Source: Polyporus tsugae (lineage: Eukaryota; Basidiomycota; Agaricomycetes; Polyporales; Polyporaceae). From it: DNA of 64,000 nt. Below the pieces are notes generated by a model, which saw only the letters and a list, made by a program, of their open reading frames with translations, did not search any database and was not told where the DNA came from. Position 1 is the stretch's first letter; each line of letters opens with the position of its first letter. The DNA lies in assembly GCA_024305745.1 (NCBI GenBank), contig JAHRBS010000013.1, positions 3,038,001-3,102,000 on the forward strand. The letters are read 5' to 3'. Of this stretch, positions 13,029 to 24,352 are shown one piece after another. The position numbers were made by a program, and so were the translations under genes.

Positions 13029-13589
13029 ATGAAGGCTGGCTTTGTGTTCCTCGCCCTCGCCGCCTCCGCCGTCGCGCAGAAGGTCGTTATCGCTTCCCCA
13101 ACGGAGAACGCGGAAGTGACGGCAGGGGGTACCTTGCTCGTGGAGATCGACCGGCCGGTACGTACTGCCAGCGCATTCTTGAGCCAGACTCCAAGTCAAC
13201 TCACCCATCAATTGCTCTGCTCTCTACAGGCTTCAGAGACGCATTCCACTGACGTCGCCGTCATTATTGGCCTCCAGTCTTGCGGTGGTGATGGCAACTG
13301 CGACGCCGTTGCTGCCAACTACGCCCGCGTTCTCTTTTATGGGCCCTTCACGCCCAAACACGTCGAGGGCCACACCAACGTCTCGCACAACTACACCGTC
13401 AGGATCCCGCAAAACACTGCAGCAGGCAAGGCGCTCCTTCAAGTTGCTCATTTCTTTTACGTGGGGGTACGTTTAAGTATCTATCCACGTCCCGCTTACG
13501 GCAGTAGTAATAAAGGTGGTTTAAAGGCTAGCAACCAGCCCCAGATGGAGACTCTGAACACGGTCATTCAGATCACATCCTCTTCCTGA
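13029..13589 (+). CDS. NIS1-like small secreted protein, copy 1
   Basis: Predicted secreted protein of 142 residues. Exons: 13029-13157, 13230-13466 and 13527-13589, with phase-0 GT-AG introns of 72 and 60 nt. The signal peptide (hydrophobic FVFLALAASAVAQ) ends at an A-Q site. The mature part has the family pattern: ASPTENAEV, VEIDRP just before intron 1, VAVIIGLQSC with a second Cys five residues later, an N-Y-T beta strand, and VAHFFYVG just before intron 2. I assign the NIS1 family (necrosis-inducing secreted protein 1, conserved in Ascomycota and Basidiomycota, reported to target plant BAK1/BIK1 kinases in plant pathogens). The family call rests on this pattern. Host targeting by this copy is inference and may not apply in a saprotroph. 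The third exon (63 nt) is the longest of the array. Confidence 0.78.
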   Translation: MKAGFVFLALAASAVAQKVVIASPTENAEVTAGGTLLVEIDRPVRTASAFLSQTPSQLTHQLLCSLQASETHSTDVAVIIGLQSCGGDGNCDAVAANYARVLFYGPFTPKHVEGHTNVSHNYTVRIPQNTAAGKALLQVAHFFYVGVRLSIYPRPAYGSSNKGGLKASNQPQMETLNTVIQITSSS

Positions 13590-13801
13590 TGAGCGGAAGG
13601 CGAAGCTGATATCGGACATTCGTCTGAATGAGCGTCATCACTTGCTTTCGGTCGCTACTCGATGTTCTCTTATAATCCTCCGTTCCAGCATTCTAATCTA
13701 GCAATGTACGGTCGATCGTAATGACGTCACGTCCTAAACTCAAATAACTCATGCGGCGTTTGGTATGCTCGGCCCCTATCTCAACGTTGGTCGCCTTCAG
13801 C

Positions 13802-15540
13802 ATGTCGGCGCGGTATACATGCGAAATAATCTTCCACCGCGCAACAAATGTCCCCATCGACGACTGCAAAGACCTCTCCTCTGATCCATACATCTCTGCC
13901 ACCCTCGAGCCCCTCCACAATAATACTGGTGGGGCCCCGCCGCTCTCGTACCGGACCCAGACCATCCGCAGGACCCTCAATCCGACGTTCGACGCGCGAT
14001 GGCTCGTGTCTGGCGTCCCCGCAGCCGGCTTCGTCCTGACGCTTTGGCTGCTCCACGAAGAACTCTTCAGCCGCCACGACAAGCTCGGCAAGGCCGTCAT
14101 ACCCATTCCTGGATCCGGAGCGCAGCTGAGCCAGGGATGGGATTCGGGCGAGCGGGAGTACAAGGTCCACAAGCGGTACGGGAGCTGCAAGGCGCGCCTC
14201 TGCCCGTACGTCGCGAAGGTCGTCACCCGCGGACGCATCAGACGTCGCGTGCGGGTGTATGTGAGTGTACGCGTGCTCGGGCCTGCGCCGCGCCTGGAGT
14301 CTGGAGACGATGCGGAGCGGGTGTACACGCTCGGTCCTCGTAAGTCGCGTCCTCACATCTTCAGCTGAGCCTTGACGTACTGAAACAGAAACGTGCTCCT
14401 CGTTTACGCTGGGAAGACTTCTTCTTTCGGCACTTCTCCCCGATCGCGGCGGCCCTGACGTCGGTGCGGTGCTTCCAGGCGATCCAGCTGCAACTGACGG
14501 GGCCCGTGCCCGCCGCGCTGCGGCTCAGGTACATGGGGTATTCGCCGTTTATGAAGGCGATGTTTCGCAAGAAGGGCATCGAGGGCATCCTGCTGAACCG
14601 CGTGCTCCATAAGCAGCACAGAACCATCTACAAGTGGAGCAGGTCTACCATATATGGCGTCGTATACGTAGAGGAGCAACCTGGTGACTCCGGACAAGAG
14701 AAGAAGAATATGGAGAGTGAGGATGATGAACCTCACCAACCTGTCCAACCGGTATGCCTGAAGAGCCTGTGGCCGGACGAAGCGTTTGCGAGGACGTTCT
14801 TGGAGTTGGTAGAGTACGGGACCGAGGGGCGGATCTTCACCTACGTGATCATGCTCGACGGGGAATGGCGGTTCACGGTAAGCATTCCGTGCCTTTCTTC
14901 GACCCACCCCCGGGTTAGTATCTCACGGCGGACGGCCTTGCAGGAGACAGGCGAGGAGTTCGCGATCGACCAGCTGAGCAAGCACACGATGCACTCGGAC
15001 GTCGCGCCCGAGGTCGCGTTCAGCGGCGAGTTCTTCGTCCGCCGCATCCGCCGCGTCCGCAAGGCCCAGGCCCAGGCCCCCGGCCGCACGAATGGCGACG
15101 CGTCCCTCATTGACTCGTGCAGCTGCGACGACCTCTTCGACGACCCCGCGCCCGCCTCGCAGGCTCAGTCGGATGAGGTGGACCAGGACCAGGACTCGGA
15201 TCCGAGCGCGGTCCCTCCCTCGGCGTACGAGCTCATCGTCGACAACGCCTCGGGCACGTACCGCGGGCACAACGACCTCCTCCCCGTCCTGCAGGCGTTC
15301 CTTGCGCGCCCCTCCAACCTCGGCGCGCTCGGGCGCGTGCGCGCGTTCGACAGAGGGGACGAGCGGCTGAGGCGGTGGAAGGACCGACGGAGGGAGGAGA
15401 AGCGGGCGACGCGGGGGACGAGCAAGGGGAAGGAGAAGGCGGTGCCGCTGGTGAGGCTGGCGAGCGTGAGCTCGAGCGGGTCGAGCGGGGACGACCCGGC
15501 TATGGGCGGGGATGCTGAGAAGGACAGGGCAGCGGGGTAA
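13802..15540 (+). CDS. C2-domain protein, uncharacterised
   Basis: The N-terminal half is a C2-like beta sandwich: MSARYTCEIIFHRATNVP, SDPYISATLEP, RTLNPTFDARW and FVLTLWLLHEELFSRHDKLG, the usual order of a C2 domain that binds membranes or partners. The C-terminal half (from about 14391) reads RLRWEDFFFRHFSP, YMGYSPFMKAMFRKKGIEG and HKQHRTIYKWSRSTIYG, then a charged low-complexity tail with a basic end. The intron at 14878-14943 is clear. The intron near 14337-14390 is not: the best donor (GTAAGT at 14340) and acceptor leave the frame off by one, so the true junction is uncertain. An upstream in-frame Met at 13751 is possible. The gene sits between copies 1 and 2 of the secreted-protein array. 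Function unknown. Confidence 0.65.
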
Positions 15541-15990
15541 AGAGCCGGTTTGAGAGTGTTGAGTTTCTTGCACAGCCAAGGGTTCCTGGAGGTCGAAAGT
15601 ATGCGCAGACTGTGGAGAGTCCACTGAGGTTGCGACGTGTAATCCATTGTAACATGGAAGGAAGTGTATGATAAGGTGTGACGAGGGTTATGTAAGTATA
15701 TATGGTGTAATGACCTAGTAATGACAGTCAGCTATACCGACAGGTAGCTAAAGTGACAGGTAGCTACGCGGTACTGCAATAGAACGACGAAACTTCAGAA
15801 AGTCCAAGTCCAAAAGGTAGCTAGGCGGCACTGCAATCATAGAACGACGAAACTTCAGAAAGTCCAAGTCCAAAAAACCAAGTCTACGCCCAAAGCCCCT
15901 GGCGGAGTGTGTTATGGAAACCATCGCCTTCGCGTGCGCGGAAGGAAAGGTTTGTCGTTCCGGGACAAAGGGGCTGCCTCCGGGTTAGAA
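15541..15990. other. Intergenic with tandem repeat
   Basis: 3' flank of the C2 gene and of NIS1-like copy 2. It contains the direct repeat listed separately and no coding frame. Confidence 0.5.
15757..15875. repeat. Direct repeat, two units of about 60 bp
   Basis: The 35 bases at 15781-15815 recur exactly at 15841-15875 (starting AGAACGACGAAACTTCAG). Each is preceded by a TAGCTA(C/G)GCGG(T/C)ACTGCAAT segment. A diverged relative lies at 18396-18490. Confidence 0.9.
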
Positions 15991-16557
15991 TTAGGGAATG
16001 ACCAGAGTGATGTTCGTGAAGTCGTAGGTGGGCGTCGCGCCGGCCTGCAACACAAACACAAGAGCGGTCAAGACCCGTTCGACCCGCGACGCAAATAAGG
16101 AATGCTTACCCCGACCAAGGACATATGGGCGACACCCAAGCTGACCTGGCCACTCGAAAACGACGACGGGACGGTGACCTCGAAGCGCTGGTGAGGCGGC
16201 TTCGAGGGCGTCTTGCTGTTGTACTGCGGCTTGTACGACCCATGGTAGACAACGTCGCCGAGGACCTGGCTGACGTCGACCGACGCGCACTTGGAGGTGC
16301 CCTTTGGGCCGCCGCAGGGCCAGAGACCGATCGCGATCGCGACTTCGGTCGAGCCGGTGAGTGAGTTCTGCGCATGCGTAGTGTTGGAATGAGAAGAGCG
16401 GAGAGCTGAAGAAGGTGGGAGTACGTACAGGGCGGTCCACCTCGACGGTGATCTTGCTCCCTGGCTTCACGAGAGCGAAGTTCTTGGGGGAGCTGATGTG
16501 GAGGCGCTGGGCGAGCGCGGACGCGGCGAAGGCTACGAGCGTGAGGGCGAACTTCAT
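15991..16557 (-). CDS. NIS1-like small secreted protein, copy 2
   Basis: Predicted secreted protein of 146 residues. Exons (minus strand): 16429-16557, 16110-16367 and 15991-16044, introns 61 and 65 nt, all phase 0. The signal peptide is MKFALTLVAFAASALAQ. The mature part has SSPKNFALVKPGSKITVEV, then DRP at intron 1, NSLTGSTEVAIAIGLWPC with a second Cys nine residues on, a Lys/Pro-rich loop, TVPSSFSSGQVSLGVAH and a third exon ending in a hydrophobic beta strand (FTNITLVIP). It is the closest relative of copy 3 in both exons and flanks, so the two arose by a recent segmental duplication. A TATA box lies about 120 nt upstream. Confidence 0.8.
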   Translation of the reverse strand: MKFALTLVAFAASALAQRLHISSPKNFALVKPGSKITVEVDRPVRTPTFFSSPLFSFQHYACAELTHRLDRSRDRDRSLALRRPKGHLQVRVGRRQPGPRRRCLPWVVQAAVQQQDALEAASPALRGHRPVVVFEWPGQLGCRPYVLGRGKHSLFASRVERVLTALVFVLQAGATPTYDFTNITLVIP

Positions 16558-16673
16558 GATGTCGTAATAAGTAGAAGGCGGAGGGTTTGGGAGGCGAAGT
16601 GCCTGTGTTGGCGAGACGAGGGAAGAAAGGGAAGGGAGGTTGGGCCTGGCGAATGGAACTCTGTCGATGCACC

Positions 16674-16680
16674 TTTTATA
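16674..16680 (-). promoter_or_regulatory. TATA box of NIS1-like copy 2
   Basis: TATAAAA on the minus strand, followed by GGTGCATCGAC, about 120 nt before the ATG at 16557. Copy 3 has the same TATA plus GGTGC arrangement. Confidence 0.6.
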
Positions 16681-18395
16681 CTCGGGAGTCGGGAGGTCCA
16701 AGCAACTAGTGTCGTGGCCAATCTAATGCAATGGCGACCGAAAAGGCCGAGGCTGTACTTGGCTATGAAACTAGTTCAGCTCACGTTGCAAGTCCTCACT
16801 CTCCAGGGACCAAGATGATGAATTTAACCTCTCGACGATTCCGCGCTTGCCCTGGCTTTGAGCCCGAAATCGTATTCCCTGCCTCTATCTTCTCTTGGGG
16901 GCCCAACGTTGCGGATATCGTTCGAAAGCCATGCAATCTCTTTGTGTGCGACTGACCAGAACAGAGAACAGATTGGATAGAACCGCCTACGCTATAGAAA
17001 ATAGCTCAGAACACGGGGTTGGTGTTTTGGCGTCTAGCACCTGAGGTCGAGCGCATGGTCCGTGGTCCCGCCGGCGCTCTGGTCCCGCCGACTGCGGTGT
17101 CAGCACTGACAGCACCCACCTCATCGATTCATCTCTTATAATTACTTATTATTAACCTCCGCCACCATCCCGCCTCATCCCGCCTAACATATCACGGTGA
17201 GCAACGTCCGTCGTCGACAACCATCTCGCGGCTGATTCACCCCGCAGACGGATATACCTGCATCCTTCTTTAATTCGAATTCATACTAACCCTAATAGTA
17301 AGGACAATCAGTTCATCAGGTCAAGAACTTGTTCAAGTTAGCTATGTACTTACGTGGTATTGCATTGGCCGAATGCGAATTCATTCGCTCGCCCATCTCG
17401 TCTGGCGGCCCTCGGGAGCCGGCGAACTTCGACATGCAACAAGAAGACCAGTGCGGAAGCCAAGCGGGGCTAATCCACTTTCGGGGTATTCGCTAAAGGC
17501 ACTGCATGCGCAGAGTGCGGTGCGTGAGGAGATGTTGAGGGAGCGAGTTGAAGTGCTGTTAACGTTGACGTGGACCATGAGGTGAGCGATATGGCCCGCT
17601 ACGGTGGCCCACTTGTGGGTCCGAGAGCGAGACAGTAGCGACACTGGGCAGTTGTCTTACTAGTAGTTACGTACTACTTAACCTTGACTCTTCGTTCGTT
17701 TCGCCACAGATCAAGACATCAGTCAAAAACGGAAATCTTAAACACTTCAGGGCGAACTAAACGGAGTCACCACGCATCAAAACATCATTTACTTGGCATT
17801 TATGCATACGATGGTCAAACGATATCGATGGTCGGTCCAGGGACCGTACGCTCCAGCTGAACAAAGTTGTCTATTCTTCAGAGGGAGGGTGGTTGTGCCG
17901 ACATGAATGCTAGGGTAAAAGTGAAACGTGTACATATACGAAACCCGCGGTCGTCGAAAAAATCGACTCGAGATAGTGCAACTATCGTTGTAAGCGCTCA
18001 AAGTGACTTTCCGGACTCCATAACCACTTGGCGGAAGGGAGTCCAACGTCTGTGGCCGGAGGGCCAAGTCTCTCGCCACGAGTCTCGCAATCGACCATCA
18101 TCAACATCAGCAGCGTCCGAGCAGGTGCCCGATATAAGCCGAAATAGGACGAAGGACAACCAGGACTGCGATATTGATGGAGCGACGGCCTTGACAATGG
18201 GAATGCTTGAAGCGAGCTAGAGGCGACATCGGACACAGTCATGTTTCTTGCACGGCTCTCAGCCAGTGTTCCGAAGGTTTTCGTAGGTCGTTGCTAGCCG
18301 CTGTGCTGTGGAATCCTTCGGCTGACCATGGACAGTCTACGGAAATTGTTTCATCCATTTGCAACATCACAGTGTAAATGGTGTAACAAGGTATA

Positions 18396-18490
18396 ACGAC
18401 AGTTAGCTAGGCGGTACTTACTACAATACGATGACAGAAGTTCAGAGAGTCCAAAGTTCATATAGTCCAAGTCTACGTATGCGCAAAGCC
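18396..18490. repeat. Diverged copy of the 15.8 kb repeat
   Basis: It shares GTTAGCTAGGCGGTACT, AGAAGTTCAGAGAGTCCAA and AGTCCAAGTCTACG with 15720-15890, and the flanking ATCCAT and GCAAGGAAGGTATATG parts also match 15640-15670. It is probably the 3'-flank segment carried along in the duplication that made copies 2 and 3. Confidence 0.65.
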
Positions 18491-19580
18491 CTAGGTGGCG
18501 GATGCCACGTAATCCATCGTCTAGTCAGACGTGCAAGGAAGGTATATGCTACGCGGTGGTAGGGCGAACAGGTGCACTTTCCTGCTAGTCTCCGTAGCCG
18601 ACCATATCCTGATATAAATATAGATGACAGTCGATCTATTAGTATATGGTCTGCTCCCCTACACGTCGGTTACCCCCCCTATGACACTTGGAGACCAGCT
18701 TCGGCGCTAAGTCGCTCGTGAGCCAATGATATTGCGTATTTCGGCGCCTGCCCGTAAACCTGCTGACATGATGGGCTCAGAACGGGTCACTACAGATTGG
18801 AGGGTGACAAGGAAATAGTATTGTTGGTGCACATTCCACAAACCGCGCGAGACAAAGGAACATGTATTTCGCCCGAGTGCATACATTGTGGTGCTAAACA
18901 TGAGGGTCCAGGACCAGGGAACTTGAGTGTCATTGCTATATATTTTGAAGCACCTTCATACTACTTGATATATCCCAGATTTTCGAATCGCGCCATTGCA
19001 TAACAGTCGCAGGTGTACTCTTTGGGGGACAGCACATGCACGCTGATGTGTGGCTGGAGCACGCTGGCGCGTACATCGAGAACGGGGGACAACAGTCGCG
19101 ACCAGCTGAGCAAGATGCGCGCGAACATTCAGGGACTTGTGGCACGACTCGAGTGAAAGGCATCGGGGATCTGGAGAAGTCATGCTCAGCACGCGGGGGA
19201 AGTACTCGCCTGGCGTGGTCCCGTTGGGTTGGCAAGGCGGGGGGCATGGAGAAGGGTAGAGTCGTAGACCGCGTTGCAGAGGCCCGAATAGAGACTTCCT
19301 AGCCTGTTGAGACGGGCGCCACCTCGCTGCATGTCGCAGATAAACATGTTTTGGATGGGGACCGTGTTCTGGGGCTCCCGAGGAGGTTTGAGAGAACATG
19401 GGATGAATGACATTTCAAGAACGATCGAAATGACAACGCGTTTGGGACGCGCGTTGTTTGTTGGTGTTGACGTGCAGACAGGGGAAATATCAGCACGTGA
19501 CTCGGAGATGTCCGAAGTGTCATAGGTGGGGGTAAGTGGTCTGTACGGACCAAGACTACTTTCCTGCCTCCGGGTCGGAA

Positions 19581-20149
19581 TTAGGGAATGACTAGCGTGA
19601 TGTTAGTGAACTCGTAGAAGGGCGACGCGCCGGCCTACAACACGAAAGCAGAGCAGTCAGGACCTGTTCAACTCCGAGGACGCAAGCGGAGAATACTTAA
19701 CCCCCACCAAGGACAGATGGGCGACACCCAAGCTGACCTGGCCACTCGAAAACGTCGACGGGACGGTGATCTCGAAGTTCTGGTGCGGCGGCTTCGTGGG
19801 CGCTTTGCTGTCGTACTCCGGCTTGAAGGACCCGGTATAGACAACGTTGCCGAGGACCTGGCTGACGTCGGTCGACGCGCACTTGGAGGTGCCCTTCGGG
19901 CCGCCGCAGGGCCAGAGACCGATCGCGATCGCGACTTCGGTCGAGCCGGTGAGCGAGTTCTGGACACATAACGTGTCAGGATGAGGAAAGCGCGGAGGAC
20001 AAGGGAGGAATGTGACATACGGGGCGGTCCACCTCGACGGTGATCTTGCTCCCTGGTTTGACCTGAGCGAGGTTCTTGGGGGCACCGATCTGAATGCGCT
20101 GGGCGACCGCGGAGGCAGCCAAGGCAGCGAGCGTGATGGCGAACTTCAT
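19581..20149 (-). CDS. NIS1-like small secreted protein, copy 3
   Basis: Predicted secreted protein of 146 residues, same architecture as copy 2: exons 20021-20149 (129 nt), 19702-19959 (258 nt) and 19581-19634 (54 nt), introns 61 and 67 nt. Exon lengths are identical to copy 2 and the protein differs at scattered positions, e.g. HQNFEITVPSTF where copy 2 has HQRFEVTVPSSF. The signal peptide ends ASAVAQ. Two Cys are present in exon 2. The donor of intron 2 reads GTTAAG, weaker than the GTAAGC of copy 2, so splicing there may be less efficient. The TATA box is about 105 nt upstream. Confidence 0.8.
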
Positions 20150-21329
20150 TGCACCGGGATAGGGGGGAGAGGTGTTGGGAGCGAAGTGCCGCGACGAGAG
20201 GAGGACCGAGGAGAGGAGGTGGGGTGACGAACGGAACTTGGTAGACGCACCTTTTTTATATGGAGCTCCGAGCAGTGTCGTTACCGATCCGAAGCGTCTT
20301 TACGTAGCCACAAATGTCAACGCCCGTACCCAGCCCGTACCCACTGCGGCCAGCCTGTATCCGCAGGCCTTTGATACCTCCTGCCCATCAGCTGAGCGAG
20401 CTATGCGAGACGGTGGCGGTGATCGGCTGCATGTTTCAGGAATGGGGGTTCATGGTTTGTCATGACATGTAACCAGCGAGACTAAATGTGCATGGGCGTG
20501 ATTGACTGGGAGGTAAACGTGTTTGCAGTGCGGCGCACCAACCTGCGCGCCGCCCAAGCGGCGAGAGTGCGGCCGATGTCAAAGCGTAGAGGGTTGATCC
20601 ACTTTCAGGGTGTCCGCTGGAGCAATGGTAGTGCGGTGTTGCGTGCATGAGGACATGTTGAGAGAGTGGGCGGGCTGGGGTGAGCGATGCGAGTAGGGCG
20701 GAACTGGTTCGTTTCAGCACGGATCAGTACCTCGGTTGTGTCTTGGATTAGCGGCAAGGAATCGGGGACTCAACCAGAGGTATTTGTGCATTCGATGAAT
20801 GTCTGCTTTATGCAGAGGGAAGAGGTAGACACCGCGCCACGACTGACACCGACATGACAGCTAAATCGAGCCAAATAATCAGCTAACGTCATATATCTGA
20901 TAGCACTTGTAAGCGCCCATGGAGAGTGCGTAGTAACATCCGTTCTCCGTTCTCCACCACTCGACAATCACTGCGCTTACCCCCAGTGGCCACCTCGTGT
21001 TCATCTTCCCTGCATGAGGTGTCTCAAGATGGCGGACAAGACATCAATTTGGCTGTTGAATATCGAGATCGTTCGAGATTGAAGTGATGGTATTAGTAAG
21101 TAAATTTAGTGATACTGACTTGAACCTGTTCCGAGTCAGTGTCGTAAGTACAACACCAGCCAGTGCGACAGAAACCCAAGCCGTGCCGGTGAGTCCGTAC
21201 TCCAGTAGTCCAAGGGCATTACGTATTCAGTTCGTGTGTTATGTTACGTTCAACAGGTCCATAGTCCGAAGACTTTCTTGATGCTTCGTCATTCCGTCTT
21301 AACCTCCATCATCATCCATCATGGTCGAC
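20150..21329. other. Spacer between copies 3 and 4
   Basis: Promoter of copy 3 plus sequence related to 17455-17560 (near 20575-20675). No gene seen. Confidence 0.45.
20254..20260 (-). promoter_or_regulatory. TATA box of NIS1-like copy 3
   Basis: TATAAAA on the minus strand, about 105 nt before the ATG at 20149, followed by GGTGCGTC as in copy 2. Confidence 0.6.
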
Positions 21330-21891
21330 TCAAGACCCAATCTTCAGCGTGGTGTTCAACGTCTCCAGGAACGGCATAAGACCGGCCTAAGACACAAGCA
21401 CACGCAAACTTGTCAGCAACGGTCCAAATCATCGGCGCGCAGAGACAAAGCGCGAACTCACCCCGATCAGCGAGAAATGCGCGACGTTCAGGCTGACCTC
21501 GCTTCCAGGCACAAAGTGCGCCGGGACGGTGACTGTGAAGTTCTGGTAGGGGGGCTTCCAGCCTGCGTTCGTCAGCTGAGGCGAATAAGGGCCGGTGTAG
21601 ACGACGCTGCCCATGACTTGGGTGACGTCCGTCTCGTTGCAGGCTCCGTTGCACGGCCAGAAGCCGATCGCGATCGCGACTTCCTGCGAGCTGCTCAAGG
21701 TCATCTAGCGGCGAGTGCGCATTAGAACCAACGCGAGCGGGATGGGCACTGGAAGTACGTACGGGTCTGTCGAGTTCGATGGTGATGTTGCTCCCCAGCT
21801 TGACCGTTGAGAACTCGGCAGGGGCGACAATCTGGCACCTTTGCGCGAACGCAGATGCTACGAGGAAGGCGAGAACGAAGAGGTGAAGCAT
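21330..21891 (-). CDS. NIS1-like small secreted protein, copy 4
   Basis: Predicted secreted protein of 142 residues. Exons: 21763-21891, 21462-21704 and 21330-21386; introns 58 and 75 nt, phase 0. The signal peptide MLHLFVLAFLVASAFAQ is followed by APAEFSTVKLGSNITIEL and DRP at intron 1. Exon 2 opens with MTLSSSQEVAIAIGFWPC instead of the NSLTGS start found in copies 2, 3 and (modified) 7, and the second Cys follows after only three residues. YQNFTVTVP and VSLNVAHFSLIG close exon 2. The third exon is 57 nt and ends NTTLKIGS. It is more diverged from copies 2 and 3 than they are from each other. Confidence 0.78.
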
Positions 21892-21996
21892 GGTGGCGTA
21901 AGTTTTGAACGACCTCGACGTTGCTGTTGCTGAGTGTCGTGACCAAAACAGAGACGACTGGGAGTCGACGTGAATCTTGCTGGAGAACGATACCTG

Positions 21997-22004
21997 TTTA
22001 TATA
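21997..22004 (-). promoter_or_regulatory. TATA box of NIS1-like copy 4
   Basis: TATATAAA on the minus strand, about 110 nt before the ATG at 21891. Confidence 0.55.
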
Positions 22005-24272
22005 TTGTGCACCCAAGAAAAGCGCCGAGCATCCAGCTCGTTATTACGCTTTGCATGCGCCGCCGACATCGGATATGACAGTCTGGTATGTACGAGAAGG
22101 CACCTGCGTCTTGGAACTTGGCTGCCGAAAGCATAGCCTCGAACTGTATGCAGCGGTGACACGCGCGACGTCGGACCAATGGCATAGCACATGACTCGGT
22201 CTGGAATGCCTGCCGTGGTAAAGTTGAGGCGGGAGTGGAGACTTGGTGGACAGAGCGCAGGAGAATCGCTATCAGATGCGACGGGCTCCAAGAGGCAGTG
22301 GCGGGCCGACTCGGAAGAGCCGCGAGGGATGGGGACTCACAGTGGTCTTAGATGGCGTCCAGCGCGAAGCTCACAATATTATGCATCCTGTGAGACTGGC
22401 ATATGGCATGCTATGTACCGTTCAATATTCAACGCCCTGCATATGTTGTGACCAACAACTTACCAATCTATACGGGATATATCAGGCGAACACTGTGATG
22501 TCATCAGGACGGCCAGCCACGAGTTGGGGGTGAGGTCATGGCGTGGTTCCTGCCGACTCCGCCAGAGCGGCAAGAGTACAATGATCAACGTCATGGCTTG
22601 ACGGGCTGTCTCTGGATTGGAAGTCGAAGAAAGAAGGAAAGCCCGGGCGTAGTTGAAGGCGTAGCTGCGGGAAATGAGAGACGAAACGCCAGTCTCTCTC
22701 ATTTCTGCGAGGCACATTGAACTTTGAAGCGGGAGAATGAAAGATCCAAGAAGCTGTTCCAGGTGGTCAACCTAATTAGCGGGGGTCTCATGCCGTTCAA
22801 CGCCGGAAGGGTAGCACTCACCGCAACCTTTGATCATGAATGGCATGCTATGCTCGCATGAAACGCGCTCACTTTCTAACAACGGATGCCGACATGGTTC
22901 CGTGCGCTTGTTTATTAAGAAAGACACTGCGCCCGCATATAGCCAGAAGTCCTGCATGACGTACTTGATGGAAGTTATCTCGTTCTGGAGCAGACGAGAA
23001 GTTGCATAACCGGACACGATCCACTCATATGAAATACGAACCATGGAATACTGCATACCGAGTAAATTTTTCTCGACCCCGTACCTACGGGGATATCAAA
23101 GGCCCACGTCCGGCCGAGGTCTCTCCGTACGAGTCCCGCCAATATCTTCGCCAACTTCTCCGGCTCCTGCTTCGCGCAAAAGGGGGCAGTCAGCACGCGG
23201 GCGTTCGAAAGCGAGCCAGCCAACGTTGACACTCACGCCGTGGTTCGGGCCTCCCAGTTGTGCCAGAACTTCACATTGACATCTGCCGGCGTGCTCTGGA
23301 CTCGACTCCTGGTACCTCGCGCGGGCGATGGCCTAACTCCATCTCCAGACAGTCAAGCAACGCATGCTCGTCCTACCGTGACGGCGGGGTTAACGTGGCT
23401 GGGCCTCGCATGGTCAGGCCCGCCCTGCACTCGAAGAGGGTCAATTTGCGCTGTTGCTTTCGCATGCGCTCCTGCTTCTTGAGAGTGGGCACGTACTGCA
23501 TACCATGGAGGCCAACGCGAAGGGTCCCTTGGGCCTTCGGACGATGAGGTATCGCAGGCACGGAGCCTGGAAGATGGGGTAGAATGGATTCAAAACCCAG
23601 CAGATTCGAGGACTCGGTCACGAACTTGCTGAAACCTGTAGCTAGTGGAGTGTGTCGCAACAGTGATTCCCCGCTGATCTACTGATCACCTAGTAGGTTC
23701 GCCCGGATGAGTCGTTCAGTATATGTGATTGCTGTATGCGCACTTTACCGTATATTATGATAGTGTTAGATGCTCGCGGCCAGCTTCGAGCAATTGGGAC
23801 ACCGGCGGCATCGATGATCGAGTGTGAAAAATGAGTTGAGTTGCAAACTGCAATGGGACGCTCGCTTCGTGGCGCTTCGGCACACGGGCAAGATCCCCGG
23901 CCACCGTTGGGCCCAGGCGCCCGCCTGTTGCTCTTCGCCATGCCCTGCCAATGCCATGCCCCGCCCGTCTCTGCTTGGCGGAAGTACCTGGATGATTGGC
24001 TGCATATCCGGGATCAGCCATACCATTAATACAAATGTGCCCCATGCCGGCCTAGCTTCCCCGCACTCTCGTACAGGCCTCTGCTATGAACAACCTGCTG
24101 ACTCCACCTGCCGTGACCCCCGGCCTGGAAGCCACTTGAAATCCTGTCGAAGGTAAGCCAATGGTTGGCTCTAGAGTCTCTCCAGACTCCTTCGCTTCAC
24201 CGCCTTGCGGCCGACGTCCTGCGACTGTACCGGCTTACATCGGCAGGAGGCACGATGGAGCTTACCAGCACT

Positions 24273-24280
24273 ACATAAAA
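24273..24280 (+). promoter_or_regulatory. TATA-like element of NIS1-like copy 5
   Basis: ACATAAAA about 75 nt before the ATG at 24353. A weaker match than in the other copies. Confidence 0.35.
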
Positions 24281-24352
24281 ACCTACCATGGCGGCAATCA
24301 AGCAGCACGAACGTCTACTCCCGAGTCCTTCCATCTCATATCTACCGCCACC

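Larger units (their letters stand above)
16558..19580. other. Long gene-poor spacer
   Basis: About 3 kb between copies 2 and 3. It holds the copy 2 promoter, a stretch (17455-17560) similar to 20575-20675 upstream of copy 3, and a diverged repeat at 18396-18490. Open frames at 18936-19413 have no recognisable domain. I see no convincing gene. Confidence 0.45.
21892..24352. other. Long spacer with possible gene debris
   Basis: About 2.5 kb between copies 4 and 5. On the minus strand, 22975-23660 contains short coding-looking pieces (e.g. PADVNVKFWHNWEARTTA near 23235-23295, and PEKLAKILAGLVRRDLGRTW near 23105-23165). I could not join them into one gene or recognise a family. The rest appears non-coding. 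Confidence 0.3.

Noticed and set aside
18936..19413. Overlapping minus-strand frames considered as a fourth gene type in the array
   Set aside because: Two frames share the region without a splice-consistent product or recognisable motif.
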